From positions 1 through 64,000 of the forward strand of contig CAMDFR010000006.1 of NCBI GenBank assembly GCA_945897725.1: a DNA stretch of 64,000 bases, read 5' to 3'. The number at the start of each line of letters is the position of its first letter. The stretch's first letter is position 1. Positions 47,601-55,392 of the stretch are shown piece by piece. The DNA is from Chitinophaga pinensis (GTDB lineage: Bacteria; Bacteroidota; Bacteroidia; Chitinophagales; CAMDFR01). The notes beneath the pieces were generated by a model that did no database searches, was not told the DNA's origin, and saw nothing but the letters and a program-made list of their open reading frames with translations. A program made the translations under genes and the position numbers.

Positions 47601-48544
47601 CCAATAGGTCCTGGGATGGCAATTCCATCTTTATACCATTGAATAGTACCAAGGCTTCCTGCACCTGCATCCAGAGTAGGATAATTACTATTACAAAGTG
47701 AATAAAATTGTTGAAGATTACCACGGGGCATACTATCTGTTTTTATTAGTGAGACATCATCAATGTAGTAATACGCTAAATTCGAAATTGTATTAACAGT
47801 TGTGGAGACGAGTAAAGGCTTAAATGCAGTAACTTGGATGAGCGAAGTATCTGTAAAATTTCCAATTGTTAGAAAATTCAAGGTTGGATCTGTGCAAATA
47901 AATTCATGTGAAATTAAATTCCAATCTGGTGTGCTGGTAATATTTGATGGAGAATTATAAAATATAGAACCTGCTGGAGGAGGAATTGTGGTAGAATTAT
48001 ATGACATGGGGATAGCTCCGGTGGACAAAATAAAACCAATATGACAATAGATTCTACTAGAATCAGACAAAGAGGCATAATAAGAAAGTTTATACTTATC
48101 GCCAAGTATCATCGGATTTATTGAACTGCCAACATATTCTCTCCACTTTTCATTAACTCCACCATAAACACAATTACCTGTACTCAGGGAATATGCAATT
48201 ATTCCAGAATAACCGCTTTGAGAACTATGATCATTTTGGAATCCTCCAAAATTCAAGGGGACATCAACAGGGGAAGTTGAAGTAGCACAAGAATTAAAAT
48301 AATCTGATGTACATTGAGTATAACCGAAAGAACAAGGACCTTCATTTAGAAAAAATCTACTAACATTCAGCCATCCATTGCACATATATAGTTGGGAAAA
48401 TGTAGTGGGGCAGGTCGAATAATTTTCAAAATTGCCATTTGTAACTAAATTGATCTGCGTAAATGCATCTAACGAAATAGTAAATAGCAAAACGTATATG
48501 CAAGCTAATAGTTTCGTCATTTTAGTTTTAGTTAAGGATTTCAT
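44630..48544 (-). CDS. Large beta-helix surface protein, T9SS cargo
   Basis: About 1304 residues from ATG 48544 (MKSLTKTKMTKLL). After a signal peptide, an N-terminal carbohydrate-binding-like jelly roll (NLVTNGNFENYSTCPTTFSQ to ISNLAYYYIDDVSL), an Ig-like part, then a long right-handed parallel beta-helix (about residues 480-1000; repeated N/GI turns such as NNTLDNCVTGIMVDST). A glycine-rich linker (GGSGGGSGLMAGGGEGSGDE) and a charged helical stretch precede the type A sorting domain (HISIFPNPTNNVLFI). The helix suggests polysaccharide binding or processing; no catalytic residues were identified. First gene of a two-gene operon. Confidence 0.78.
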   Translation of the reverse strand: MKSLTKTKMTKLLACIYVLLFTISLDAFTQINLVTNGNFENYSTCPTTFSQLYMCNGWLNVSRFFLNEGPCSFGYTQCTSDYFNSCATSTSPVDVPLNFGGFQNDHSSQSGYSGIIAYSLSTGNCVYGGVNEKWREYVGSSINPMILGDKYKLSYYASLSDSSRIYCHIGFILSTGAIPMSYNSTTIPPPAGSIFYNSPSNITSTPDWNLISHEFICTDPTLNFLTIGNFTDTSLIQVTAFKPLLVSTTVNTISNLAYYYIDDVSLIKTDSMPRGNLQQFYSLCNSNYPTLDAGAGSLGTIQWYKDGIAIPGPIGTLRFYTPSSIGVYSFIVTSTLIPGLTYTSSTTIYDSPANVQMLALPYTNCDTNLILSILNPKSNLTYSWTVSNVLTGYPSTYTGTYFTTILDAAALSHVVTLHITDSKSPCIFDTAITIYQCCRRDKLKIYSDQRSAVLISYDIDFSSGIFGSSACQFCNDVSFDGTLLIDQNLTFKNTAIYMQPYAKIDVTDGDTLRLDSCYLTACTNIMWQGINNGTLAWGNGTIIAKNCIIEDAIAGITVLNGSYTHCIADTFNKNRKDIVVKPFAGFYSPLQVIKSSFICKDLGLRAYLSFPDPLDNLGLLINPYWALKPHECIFLDHVQSVAIGSPCISCTNYFDNAYTGIHAMNTNISIFNNEFTNMAPNLTYTGAGILLDKSFGTDPMLTYSTIVGGYLISQNNYFTNSRYGIISRNVLSTIQNNTLDNCVTGIMVDSTFTPLGNQPSLCIVKDNVIKNYTRGIEADFNTRSKIQMLRNKLQTNPPSIFTPVITGILVNQSLYPSIYEIIDNEIVSGRLGISLNNVVQSIVRGNSIRMNSTTGFSIMGISSSNTTRTLYSDNSVVGDNTSGGVVGSTYANSKAIYFSMSHNDTVYCNTTDTMTWGLEFMGNCLSTNNIAGNTMKRHYDQMTLRTSGIIGSQTGRVFPPLVGTKLMANEFTSSAYLNSNTCAFNSYAGANLYYAKNIAPFYPFINVLVGVGSTLSPLPSTTPNYQCDPYIHGGSGGGSGLMAGGGEGSGDEKVVAEEIIHELIASDIYEEDYQLGLKKELYYDLNIDSNLRDSSYTIDSFYLAAKENNIGKLYEVRTSIENDLSVDARIKNSAVIPHNNIENNEKIINEIVLNLGLTGFTEGIMDQLYAIADQCPISGGKSVFTCRSFISSLDLNAFWDDDERCVLGIDYRKSNPLNALEAPFDSHISIFPNPTNNVLFIVQDKSDSRCQYIIRDIFGKIVFKSLPNIILPDRIDVSLFAAGIYIIEISISNQKHQYKFNIAR

Positions 48545-48613
48545 ACGAATATATTTTTTATACAATATAAACTAAAAAAAATAATATCAACGGATTCGTT
48601 TATTGTTTTTTTA

Positions 48614-48854
48614 ATGAAGAACGATTCTGTTGGTTATTGCCAATGGATAAGTCTCCTTAAAATTATTTTACAAATAGGGACTTGGAGTAAAGGAATGTAG
48701 AAATAATAGAGGCCTCACTCTACGAAAGTTAGCCTATTCTATTGGCATGGATCCGCAATATATACATAGATTAGAGGTTGGTGGTGTAAATCCTTCCTTC
48801 ATTTATCTTTCAGAGATATGCAAAGGTCTTGACATTGAGTTAAAAGAATTATAA
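48614..48854 (+). pseudogene. Frameshifted XRE-type HTH regulator
   Basis: From ATG 48614 the frame reads MKNDSVGYCQWISLLKIILQIG and then runs to a stop. Skipping one base (the A at 48680) puts the reader in the next frame, which continues LGVKECRNNRGLTLRKLAYSIG, through DPQYIHRLEVGGVNPSFIYL, to DIELKEL-stop at 48852. The second part is an unmistakable XRE helix-turn-helix. The first part (LLKIILQIG) fits as the usual N-terminal helix, so one inserted base best explains the break. Not in the ORF track. Confidence 0.65.
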
Positions 48855-49002
48855 GAAGACTTACCGGGATAGATTATTCAGTCATACATAGCTTCGTTTG
48901 AAAATTCATCTTCATTTATACACGATTAACTAAATGAGTTAAAAAAGAGAGCCACATACAAAATATATTTTTAATTTAAAACATCCATTCAATCGCAAAC
49001 CC

Positions 49003-49078
49003 CGCATGAGGGACAGACAGCAGTAGCGCCTACTGCAGATGGCCCGACCCTGTCTGGCTTTTTGACAGGGGCATGCCC
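49003..49078 (-). repeat. GGGCRTGCC structured repeat, copy D
   Basis: On the minus strand: GGGCATGCC, stem CCTGTC / GACAGG, GTCGGGC, second stem GCAGTAG / CTACTGC, then CCCTCATGCG. Same layout as copies C and E. It begins 77 bp after the ppx stop, on the sense strand. Confidence 0.75.
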
Positions 49079-49155
49079 AAAAAAGATTTAAATTTTTAGG
49101 ACAAAAAAATAATGAAAATTGGACGAAAAAAATGAAGTAAAATTTTGTTGCTACG

Positions 49156-50100
49156 CTAATCGATATTAGAATCTTTGGCACTGAAAACAGGAATTTTATG
49201 CGACTTACTTCCTTTATGATATTCTTTGTAGGCGTATCGCGCTATTCCGTCAGAAAGTCCTATTTTAGGGACATAGACGTTGTCAACTTTAGACCATTTC
49301 ATCACATTAAGATAAATTTCTAATGCTGGAACAATCACGTCTGCTCTATCTGGGTTTAAGTCGAGATCCAACATTCTATCTTCATAACTTAAGGCACTAA
49401 TATCTTTATACTGTTTGGCAAGATATTTATAATTCAAAGGTTTGCCGAGTTCTTTCATACTCATCTTGAACATTTTGTTGATGTTCCCTCCAGAGCCAAT
49501 AATTGACAAATCTTTATAATCCGCGGCTATTTCTGCCAGCCAGATTTCCATTTTAAGCCAATCCTTTTCCGTAACCGTTTCTTCCAAAACACGTAAGGTA
49601 CCGATGTTAAAAGACTTTGATTTTTTGGAAACACCTTTGTCAAACAAGGTTATTTCTGTGCTCCCTCCCCCGACATCAACATATAAAAAGTTATCTAAGC
49701 CAGTGAACAAGGCTTCCATGTGCGTGGAGAAAATAATCTCTGCTTCCAGTTTACCGCTAATCACTTCAATGTCAATTCCAGCTTCTTTTTTGATGCGCCG
49801 AATAAGTTCTTGACTATTGCTTGCGTCACGCATAGCAGAGGTGGCACAACCCTTGTAATGTACCACCTGATTTGCTTTCATCAAATGATAAAAAGCTTTC
49901 ATCGACTCTACCAATCGATCAGATGTTTCCTCACCGATGCTCCCATGCATAAATGATTCAATCCCTAATCTCACGGGTACTCTAATCAAAGATGATTTCT
50001 TGTAGAAGACTTCTGTTTCTGTTTCCATAACATTCGATATGAGTAATCGAACGGCATTGGAACCGATATCTATAGCGGCGTAGCGAGTTATATTCATCAT
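49156..50100 (-). CDS. ppx: Ppx/GppA exopolyphosphatase family protein
   Basis: 314 residues, the short form of Ppx/GppA (the ASKHA-type phosphatase without the C-terminal HD domain). Motifs: YAAIDIGSNAVRLLIS (phosphate 1), FLYVDVGGGSTEITLF (phosphate 2) and IGSGGNINKMFKMS. It hydrolyses terminal phosphates of polyphosphate or pppGpp; genetic position beside ppk1 favours polyphosphate. Two consecutive ATGs could start it (50100 or 50097). It follows ppk1 on the same strand by 93 bp. Confidence 0.88.
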   Translation of the reverse strand: MMNITRYAAIDIGSNAVRLLISNVMETETEVFYKKSSLIRVPVRLGIESFMHGSIGEETSDRLVESMKAFYHLMKANQVVHYKGCATSAMRDASNSQELIRRIKKEAGIDIEVISGKLEAEIIFSTHMEALFTGLDNFLYVDVGGGSTEITLFDKGVSKKSKSFNIGTLRVLEETVTEKDWLKMEIWLAEIAADYKDLSIIGSGGNINKMFKMSMKELGKPLNYKYLAKQYKDISALSYEDRMLDLDLNPDRADVIVPALEIYLNVMKWSKVDNVYVPKIGLSDGIARYAYKEYHKGSKSHKIPVFSAKDSNID

Positions 50101-50193
50101 CTTCTATTGGTTAATTTCAAAGGTACTTTAGTATGTCAGATTCCATGTTAAGTAAAAATTAATATTCAGTTCAACTTCCAATGCACAACAGTA

Positions 50194-52248
50194 CTATTTG
50201 GTCAATTTATTGGAAAGATTTTCATAGGTTGCATATTGAGATCGGAAAGCCTTACCATCTCTAATTTTCTTATGGTCATTCGCCAAGTTTTCGTCATGTA
50301 TTCTTGCTTTTACATTGTCGCGCCATTGAATTTCAAGAATATCCCGCATCTCTTGTTTTACTTTTTGATCATAGATGGGACAGCTGACTTCCACTCTAAA
50401 ATCGAGGTTTCTGGTCATCCAATCTGCCGAAGAGATATAGCAAATTTCTTCACCTCCATTCTCGAATATATAGACACGAGCATGTTCTAAAAATCTATCT
50501 ACTACACCAATCGCCTTGATGTTTTCACTCAGTCCTTTTACACCAGGCTTCAAACAACAAATGCCTCTCACAATAAGTCTAATCTTGACGCCTGCCCTAC
50601 TTGCTTCATACAATTTATTGATGAGTTGTTTGTCGGCAAGATTGTTCATCTTTAAAAAGATGCTTGCAGAACGGCCTCTTTTTGCATGCTTGATTTCATT
50701 ATCAATAAGTCTTGTGAATGTTGTTCTGGTTCCTGTTGGGGAAACCAACAAGTGTTTGTATTGAAATTTCCTTTCATTGTCTTCAAAGAAGTTAAAGACC
50801 TGTTTTACTTCGTATGCAATCTTTTGATTGGTGGTAAAAAAGCTTTTATCGGTATAAATTTCAGCGGTCTTTTCATTAAAATTACCAGTCCCTACATTGG
50901 CATAGTAAAATGATTTACCATTTTCTTTTCTGGTGATTAAACATAACTTGCTATGCACCTTAAAGCCTTTGACACCATATATTACATTGACCCCATCTTC
51001 TTGCATTTTCTTTGCCCAATAGATATTATTTTCTTCATCAAAGCGCGCTTGTAATTCTATAATCACCACCACATTTTTTCCATTTTTGGCCGCATTGATT
51101 AGGGCATTTGTCACCTTAGAATTGACAGCCACTCTATAGAGTGTGATTCGAATAGAAGATACCAAAGGATCAATCGCAGCTTCGCGCAATAAATCGATAA
51201 AATAACTAAAGGATTGATAGGGATAATGCACCATGAAATCGCCTTCCCTCATTCGTTTCATAATACTCCCTGCAGAATCAATTTCCGGATGACTCAATGG
51301 CTTTTTAGAAGGATAGACCAAGTCTTTTCGACCAAAATCTGGTATGCCAATAAAATCTTTAAAATTATGATATCGGCCACCCGCAATGAGATTATCATCC
51401 TTCAATAAATGCATTCCTCTTTTTACCTTATTGTATAAATCGAGCGGTATGTCCTTATCATAGATAAAACGTACAGGATCGCCCGATTTTCTGTTCTTCA
51501 CGCTCTTAGAAATTTTGTCTACAAAAGAATCAGCGATTTCTTCCCCAAGGTCCAACTCCGCATCCCTGGTGATTTTGATGGTATAAGCTTCGATATTTCT
51601 TGCATCCAAGGTTCTAAATAACTCGCTCAAATTATGTCGAATGATGTCATCTAGCATCATTACAAATAGCCTATCATCTTTACTTGGTACCTGTACAAAT
51701 CTGGGCATCTTGTTTGGAATCTCTATGATCGCATACTTTGTAATATTGGCACCTGCCAACATTTTCACAGCAAAATAGATCGAATGCTCTTTCATCGCAG
51801 GAAATTGCTTCGCCTGATTGAGCATGATGGGAATGATATTGGAACGTACCGACTCAGCAAAATATTCTTTCACAAAAAGCGACTGCTCCTTGCTCAACTG
51901 ATGTTCATTCAAAAAAAACACCTTTTGCTTTCGAAGTTCTGCAATGATTGAATTATACGTTGATTCAAAATCATTCTGCAGCTCTATGACTCGGTGATGG
52001 ATTTCTTCTAACAATTGCTTAGGCGTATAACCAGCCAACTCTTGAATGAGCGATCTTCCTAGCGGCAACATTCTTTTTACAGAAGCCACGCGCACTCTAA
52101 AAAACTCATCCAAATTATTACTAAAAATACCTAAGAAACGCAGGCGCTCGAACAATGGATTATGCTTGTCCATCGCCTCTTGCATCACCCGGTGGTTGAA
52201 GGATAGCCAACTAAGTTCGCGATTTATATAATCAGACTTTTGGGGCAT
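50194..52248 (-). CDS. ppk1: Polyphosphate kinase 1
   Basis: 684 residues, normal for PPK1, which makes polyphosphate from ATP through a phosphohistidine intermediate. The N-terminal domain opens YINRELSWLSFNHRVMQEA and contains FLGIFSNNLDEFFRVRVAS. The two catalytic-site histidines lie in FKVHSKLCLITRK and LEHARVYIFENGGE, with GTGNFNEKTAEIYTD in between. It starts inside the end of sixA (17-bp overlap), indicating translational coupling, and precedes ppx. Confidence 0.95.
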   Translation of the reverse strand: MPQKSDYINRELSWLSFNHRVMQEAMDKHNPLFERLRFLGIFSNNLDEFFRVRVASVKRMLPLGRSLIQELAGYTPKQLLEEIHHRVIELQNDFESTYNSIIAELRKQKVFFLNEHQLSKEQSLFVKEYFAESVRSNIIPIMLNQAKQFPAMKEHSIYFAVKMLAGANITKYAIIEIPNKMPRFVQVPSKDDRLFVMMLDDIIRHNLSELFRTLDARNIEAYTIKITRDAELDLGEEIADSFVDKISKSVKNRKSGDPVRFIYDKDIPLDLYNKVKRGMHLLKDDNLIAGGRYHNFKDFIGIPDFGRKDLVYPSKKPLSHPEIDSAGSIMKRMREGDFMVHYPYQSFSYFIDLLREAAIDPLVSSIRITLYRVAVNSKVTNALINAAKNGKNVVVIIELQARFDEENNIYWAKKMQEDGVNVIYGVKGFKVHSKLCLITRKENGKSFYYANVGTGNFNEKTAEIYTDKSFFTTNQKIAYEVKQVFNFFEDNERKFQYKHLLVSPTGTRTTFTRLIDNEIKHAKRGRSASIFLKMNNLADKQLINKLYEASRAGVKIRLIVRGICCLKPGVKGLSENIKAIGVVDRFLEHARVYIFENGGEEICYISSADWMTRNLDFRVEVSCPIYDQKVKQEMRDILEIQWRDNVKARIHDENLANDHKKIRDGKAFRSQYATYENLSNKLTK

Positions 52249-52798
52249 CGTCGATCGGTTTATCTGGAGAAATTTTTAATTGCTTCTCTTCTGTGATTTT
52301 GTCCATTACCTTTTTTAATGGAAAGATAAAGTAAGCGAGTTGATGCTTATTTTGAGCCAATTTTTTCCATGAATCAACATTGAGATGCACGCAAACAATA
52401 CCACAGGTGGGTATTTCATTGGTATGAGAATCTAACAAATAATTGGCTAAATGTGTCATGGATGGATTATGTCCCACCAAAAAAACTTTCTGCACATCAT
52501 CATTCACCTCTTCTAATACGGCCAATAAATTTTCTACATAAGCCTCATACACCGATTTGTTCAGTTGAATTTTTTCGAGGGGATAGCCAAGATTGGCTGC
52601 AAAAATATGAGCCGTTTGCAAGGCTCTAGCTGCTGGTGAGGCAATGATCAAATCTGGCAGCACCTTCTTCTCCTTCAAATCGCTCGAAACTTTATGTGCT
52701 TGTAAAACGCCTCTTGACTTTAATGGTCTATCGTAATCCTGTATGGTGATATAGTCTTCGCTTGCTTTCGCATGCCTTATAATATATAGTTCTTTCAT
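52232..52798 (-). CDS. sixA: SixA-type histidine phosphatase
   Basis: 188 residues. The catalytic RHG-like motif is ELYIIRHAKASED near the N-terminus, with the second conserved His in VFLVGHNPSMTHL. SixA-type enzymes remove phosphate from phosphohistidine in proteins. It is upstream of ppk1 and overlaps its start by 17 bp. The C-terminal ~20 residues extend past the usual domain. Confidence 0.82.
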   Translation of the reverse strand: MKELYIIRHAKASEDYITIQDYDRPLKSRGVLQAHKVSSDLKEKKVLPDLIIASPAARALQTAHIFAANLGYPLEKIQLNKSVYEAYVENLLAVLEEVNDDVQKVFLVGHNPSMTHLANYLLDSHTNEIPTCGIVCVHLNVDSWKKLAQNKHQLAYFIFPLKKVMDKITEEKQLKISPDKPIDDAPKV

Positions 52799-52837
52799 AG
52801 TTGAATCATCTCATTTTTCTCTAACAACAAGATTACT

Positions 52838-52880
52838 AAAAAAAACAAAACAGTCTCATACAATTTATGCATAAGACTGT
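52838..52880 (-). terminator. Intrinsic terminator of DUF2147 gene
   Basis: On the minus strand ACAGTCTTAT ... ATgAGACTGT pairs with one mismatch, and is followed by TTTTGTTTTTTTT. It lies 22 bp after the DUF2147 stop and upstream of sixA. Confidence 0.75.
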
Positions 52881-52902
52881 TGATAATTAAATTGATAAAA
52901 AT

Positions 52903-53358
52903 TTACTTGGTGGTTCTCACCCATTTCGCCGTTCTACCGAAGGCTGGTAGGCCAACATAACCTCGAACATCTAAATTGTTTTTATCTAGAAGAGTCATCT
53001 TACAACTATAATCTTTTCCATTTTTAGGATCATACACATTACCATCCTGGTAATTTTTATCGTCTTCATCATAGATAAAGTTTCTCAAGATCACCAACAT
53101 CATCACTTTGGTGCTTCTTTTAGAAGCATCTGGATTGTTTTTATCCACCTTTTCTTTACCTTCTTCATTCAAGGGCTCCTTCAACCAAACGATACGACCA
53201 TAATACTTCTGGCCATTTTTAAAAATTTCAATTTTTGCTGACTTATCATCATTAAACCAAATACCCATGATATCATCCGCCCCTGCAAAGCTTAGCTTTG
53301 ATAGAAATAACAAGCCCATTAACAGAAAGCTTGCATATAATTTTGATTGCTTTTTCAT
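52903..53358 (-). CDS. DUF2147 secreted protein
   Basis: 151 residues from ATG 53358 (MKKQSKLYASFLLM); the track adds seven residues. Signal peptide to about KLSFA. The mature domain is the DUF2147 pattern: DIMGIWFNDDKSAKIEIFKN, YYGRIVWLKEP, then GNVYDPKNGKDYSCKMTL and VRGYVGLPAFGRTAKWVR. It is a lipocalin-like beta-barrel; the role is unknown, possibly in organic-molecule handling in the periplasm. Confidence 0.9.
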   Translation of the reverse strand: MKKQSKLYASFLLMGLLFLSKLSFAGADDIMGIWFNDDKSAKIEIFKNGQKYYGRIVWLKEPLNEEGKEKVDKNNPDASKRSTKVMMLVILRNFIYDEDDKNYQDGNVYDPKNGKDYSCKMTLLDKNNLDVRGYVGLPAFGRTAKWVRTTK

Positions 53359-53422
53359 ACTTAAATGTAGTTTTTTCAAAGATATAAAATTTAAAATACT
53401 TTGCTGAAATTTCCTTTACTTG

Positions 53423-54064
53423 TTACGTGATAGCCTGCTTAAGTAAGCCTAAATAATCTGCTCTATCGATCATCTCTGCACCCAAACTTTCTAAGTGTTC
53501 GGTGTAGACCTGACAGTCAATCAACCTCAATTGATATTGCTCTAGCAAGCAGATCAAGGCCCATTTAGAACAATTTGGCTCCTTGCTAAACATGGATTCA
53601 CCGGCAAAAAAATGATGCAATAAAACACCATATAAGCCCCCTACCAACTCATTGCTTTCGTTCCATACTTCTACAGAGATGGCTACACCCTTTTCATGTA
53701 AAGAAATATAGGCTTCTTTCATCTCATCCACGATCCAAGTTCCATCCTGGTCTTTTCTTTCGATGGCACTGCAATGTTCAATCACTTCTTTAAAAGCATG
53801 ATTAAAGGTAACATGATGCTTCTTCTTTTTTATCCACTGATGCATGCTCTTCGAAACCTTCAAATGATGGGGAAATAAAACAAAACGCGGATCAGGAGAG
53901 TGCCAAAGAATAGGCTCGCCTGCTGAATACCAAGGAAAAATACCTGAACGATAGGCCAATAATAATCTTTCTACAGACAAATCTCCACCGATGGCCAATA
54001 GTCCATCCTCTTCTGCCAAATGCACAGGAGGAAACTCAATAGTATGATTTAACCGAAAAATCAA
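53423..54064 (-). CDS. aat: Leucyl/phenylalanyl-tRNA-protein transferase
   Basis: 213 residues, starting at a TTG (54064); no ATG fits. Aat adds Leu or Phe to N-terminal Arg/Lys of proteins, making N-degrons for ClpS. Motifs: FPPVHLAEEDGLLAIGGDLS, GIFPWYSAGEPILWHSPDPR, and GGLYGVLLHHFFAGESMFS. It lies just downstream of clpS on the same strand. Confidence 0.95.
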   Translation of the reverse strand: MIFRLNHTIEFPPVHLAEEDGLLAIGGDLSVERLLLAYRSGIFPWYSAGEPILWHSPDPRFVLFPHHLKVSKSMHQWIKKKKHHVTFNHAFKEVIEHCSAIERKDQDGTWIVDEMKEAYISLHEKGVAISVEVWNESNELVGGLYGVLLHHFFAGESMFSKEPNCSKWALICLLEQYQLRLIDCQVYTEHLESLGAEMIDRADYLGLLKQAIT

Positions 54065-54131
54065 AAGCTTTAAAATGAGGGCGTAAGAAATGTCTTGAGC
54101 AATGATAGCTCAAGGGTTTGATAGTGCAAGG

Positions 54132-54413
54132 CTACTCGATCGTAGCATTGATACCTCTTTCGCAGATGGCATCTTTATAAGGTTTTAGTTCCTCTAAAGA
54201 ACCATTTTTTACGGCTGCTTTTCCTTTATAATGCACCAACATAGAGCATTGTTCTGCTTGTTCAAAGGTATGTTTACAAACCGATACCAAGGTTTCAATC
54301 ACCCAGTCAAAGGTATTTACCTCATCATTATGTACAATCAGATTGCTTGTCTCTAAAATTTCTTCGAGTGTAAGTGTTTCTTCTTTTACAATTGTTTCAG
54401 TACTGTTTATCAT
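54132..54413 (-). CDS. clpS: ClpS N-end rule adaptor
   Basis: 93 residues. ClpS recognises destabilising N-terminal residues and hands substrates to ClpA/ClpP. Motifs: LIVHNDEVNTFDWVIETLV (N-degron pocket region), CKHTFEQAEQCSMLVHYKGKA and the C-terminal ERGINATIE. The adjacent aat gene supplies N-degrons, so the pair forms one pathway. Confidence 0.93.
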   Translation of the reverse strand: MINSTETIVKEETLTLEEILETSNLIVHNDEVNTFDWVIETLVSVCKHTFEQAEQCSMLVHYKGKAAVKNGSLEELKPYKDAICERGINATIE

Positions 54414-54445
54414 CCGTGTTCTTTAATAATTTAATACAAAATTAA

Positions 54446-55330
54446 CTAAAATATTTTAATAGTATAAGTACTTTTCTTTGTGGCGCCGGATTCTAAAGCA
54501 ATAATCGCTTCTTTTTGCTGAATATCAACATATTGTCCTGTTGTATCGGCACAACCCAACCATGGTTCTACACATACATATTTCGCGGCAGGAATGGCCC
54601 AGATGCCGAGATAATCAAAATCTTTAAAATCTACTTGAACAAATTTATCGTGCGTTCTGGATTTTAAATACACAGTTCGGCTCTTCAATTCTTTTAAAAT
54701 GATGGCATCTTCCTTAAACAAAGACTCTGTGATGGGAATGATATTTTGATTATTTAATAAGGCTGTTTGCACCCCATTGAACATACCCGTAGCTTTATCA
54801 ATTCGATGCTGCGCAATGGTTTCCATTTCCTCAAATTCTATATAATAATCTTCTATGGTTTCGCCTGCTCTATAGGCAATCGCCAAAGCAGGATGCCCAC
54901 CGACACTATAAAACATGGTGTCTTCACCCGTATTTTGCACGGTATAGGTGATATGTAACTCGTTATTTTCCACTTTGTACTTGATCCATAAATCAAAAGC
55001 ATAAGGATAAATTTTAAGTGAGTCTATACTCGATGAAAGCATAAACTCTACCGATGTTTTCTCTTGTCTTAGAATATTGAACTCTGTTCGACGGGCAAAG
55101 CCATGCTTGGGCATCATGTATTTTTTACCATCGATACGCAATTCATCGTTTTCGCTCACACCAACAATTGGGAATAAAAGAGGTGCATGCCATGGCCAAA
55201 CCAATGGATCTGCTTGCCACAAATGTTCTGTATGGTCTGTTAAATCATATATGCTGCACAATTCTGCCCCTAATGATTTTATCTTTATCTGTAAGGTATC
55301 GTTCCCTATTTTGATGGTATTTAATGACAT
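54446..55330 (-). CDS. Aldose 1-epimerase-like protein
   Basis: 294 residues from ATG 55330 (MSLNTIKIGNDT). Galactose-mutarotase-type beta-sandwich: LGAELCSIYD, WPWHAPLLFPIVG, YSVGGHPALAI (conserved His region) and YVCVEPWLG near the end. Likely acts on a sugar or sugar phosphate in a branch related to YeaD-type epimerases; the substrate is not certain. It has a perfect AAAAGGAGG Shine-Dalgarno, unusual for this phylum. Confidence 0.8.
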   Translation of the reverse strand: MSLNTIKIGNDTLQIKIKSLGAELCSIYDLTDHTEHLWQADPLVWPWHAPLLFPIVGVSENDELRIDGKKYMMPKHGFARRTEFNILRQEKTSVEFMLSSSIDSLKIYPYAFDLWIKYKVENNELHITYTVQNTGEDTMFYSVGGHPALAIAYRAGETIEDYYIEFEEMETIAQHRIDKATGMFNGVQTALLNNQNIIPITESLFKEDAIILKELKSRTVYLKSRTHDKFVQVDFKDFDYLGIWAIPAAKYVCVEPWLGCADTTGQYVDIQQKEAIIALESGATKKSTYTIKIF

Positions 55331-55335
55331 TGTTT

Positions 55336-55343
55336 TCCTCCTT
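55336..55343 (-). promoter_or_regulatory. Strong Shine-Dalgarno of 55330 gene
   Basis: Minus strand: AAAGGAGG lies about 6 nt before the ATG. This supports the start at 55330 rather than 55354, since the longer start would fall upstream of it. Confidence 0.6.
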
Positions 55344-55362
55344 TTATTTGACAAATGTATAG

Positions 55363-55370
55363 TATCTTTG
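55363..55370 (+). promoter_or_regulatory. -7 box of SPOR-like gene
   Basis: TATCTTTG, a perfect TAnnTTTG, 22 bp before the ATG at 55393. Confidence 0.6.
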
Positions 55371-55392
55371 TATTATAACAACACCCATAAAA

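Larger units (their letters stand above)
48566..49155. other. Intergenic region with pseudogene and repeat
   Basis: 590 bp. Besides the frameshifted XRE gene (48614-48854) and the repeat element (49003-49078) I see only AT-rich sequence. The listed minus-strand ORF 48939-49181 overlaps the repeat and is not credible. Confidence 0.75.

Noticed and set aside
48939-49181. Minus-strand ORF of 80 aa
   Set aside because: It overlaps repeat D and the end of ppx, and has no protein-like features.
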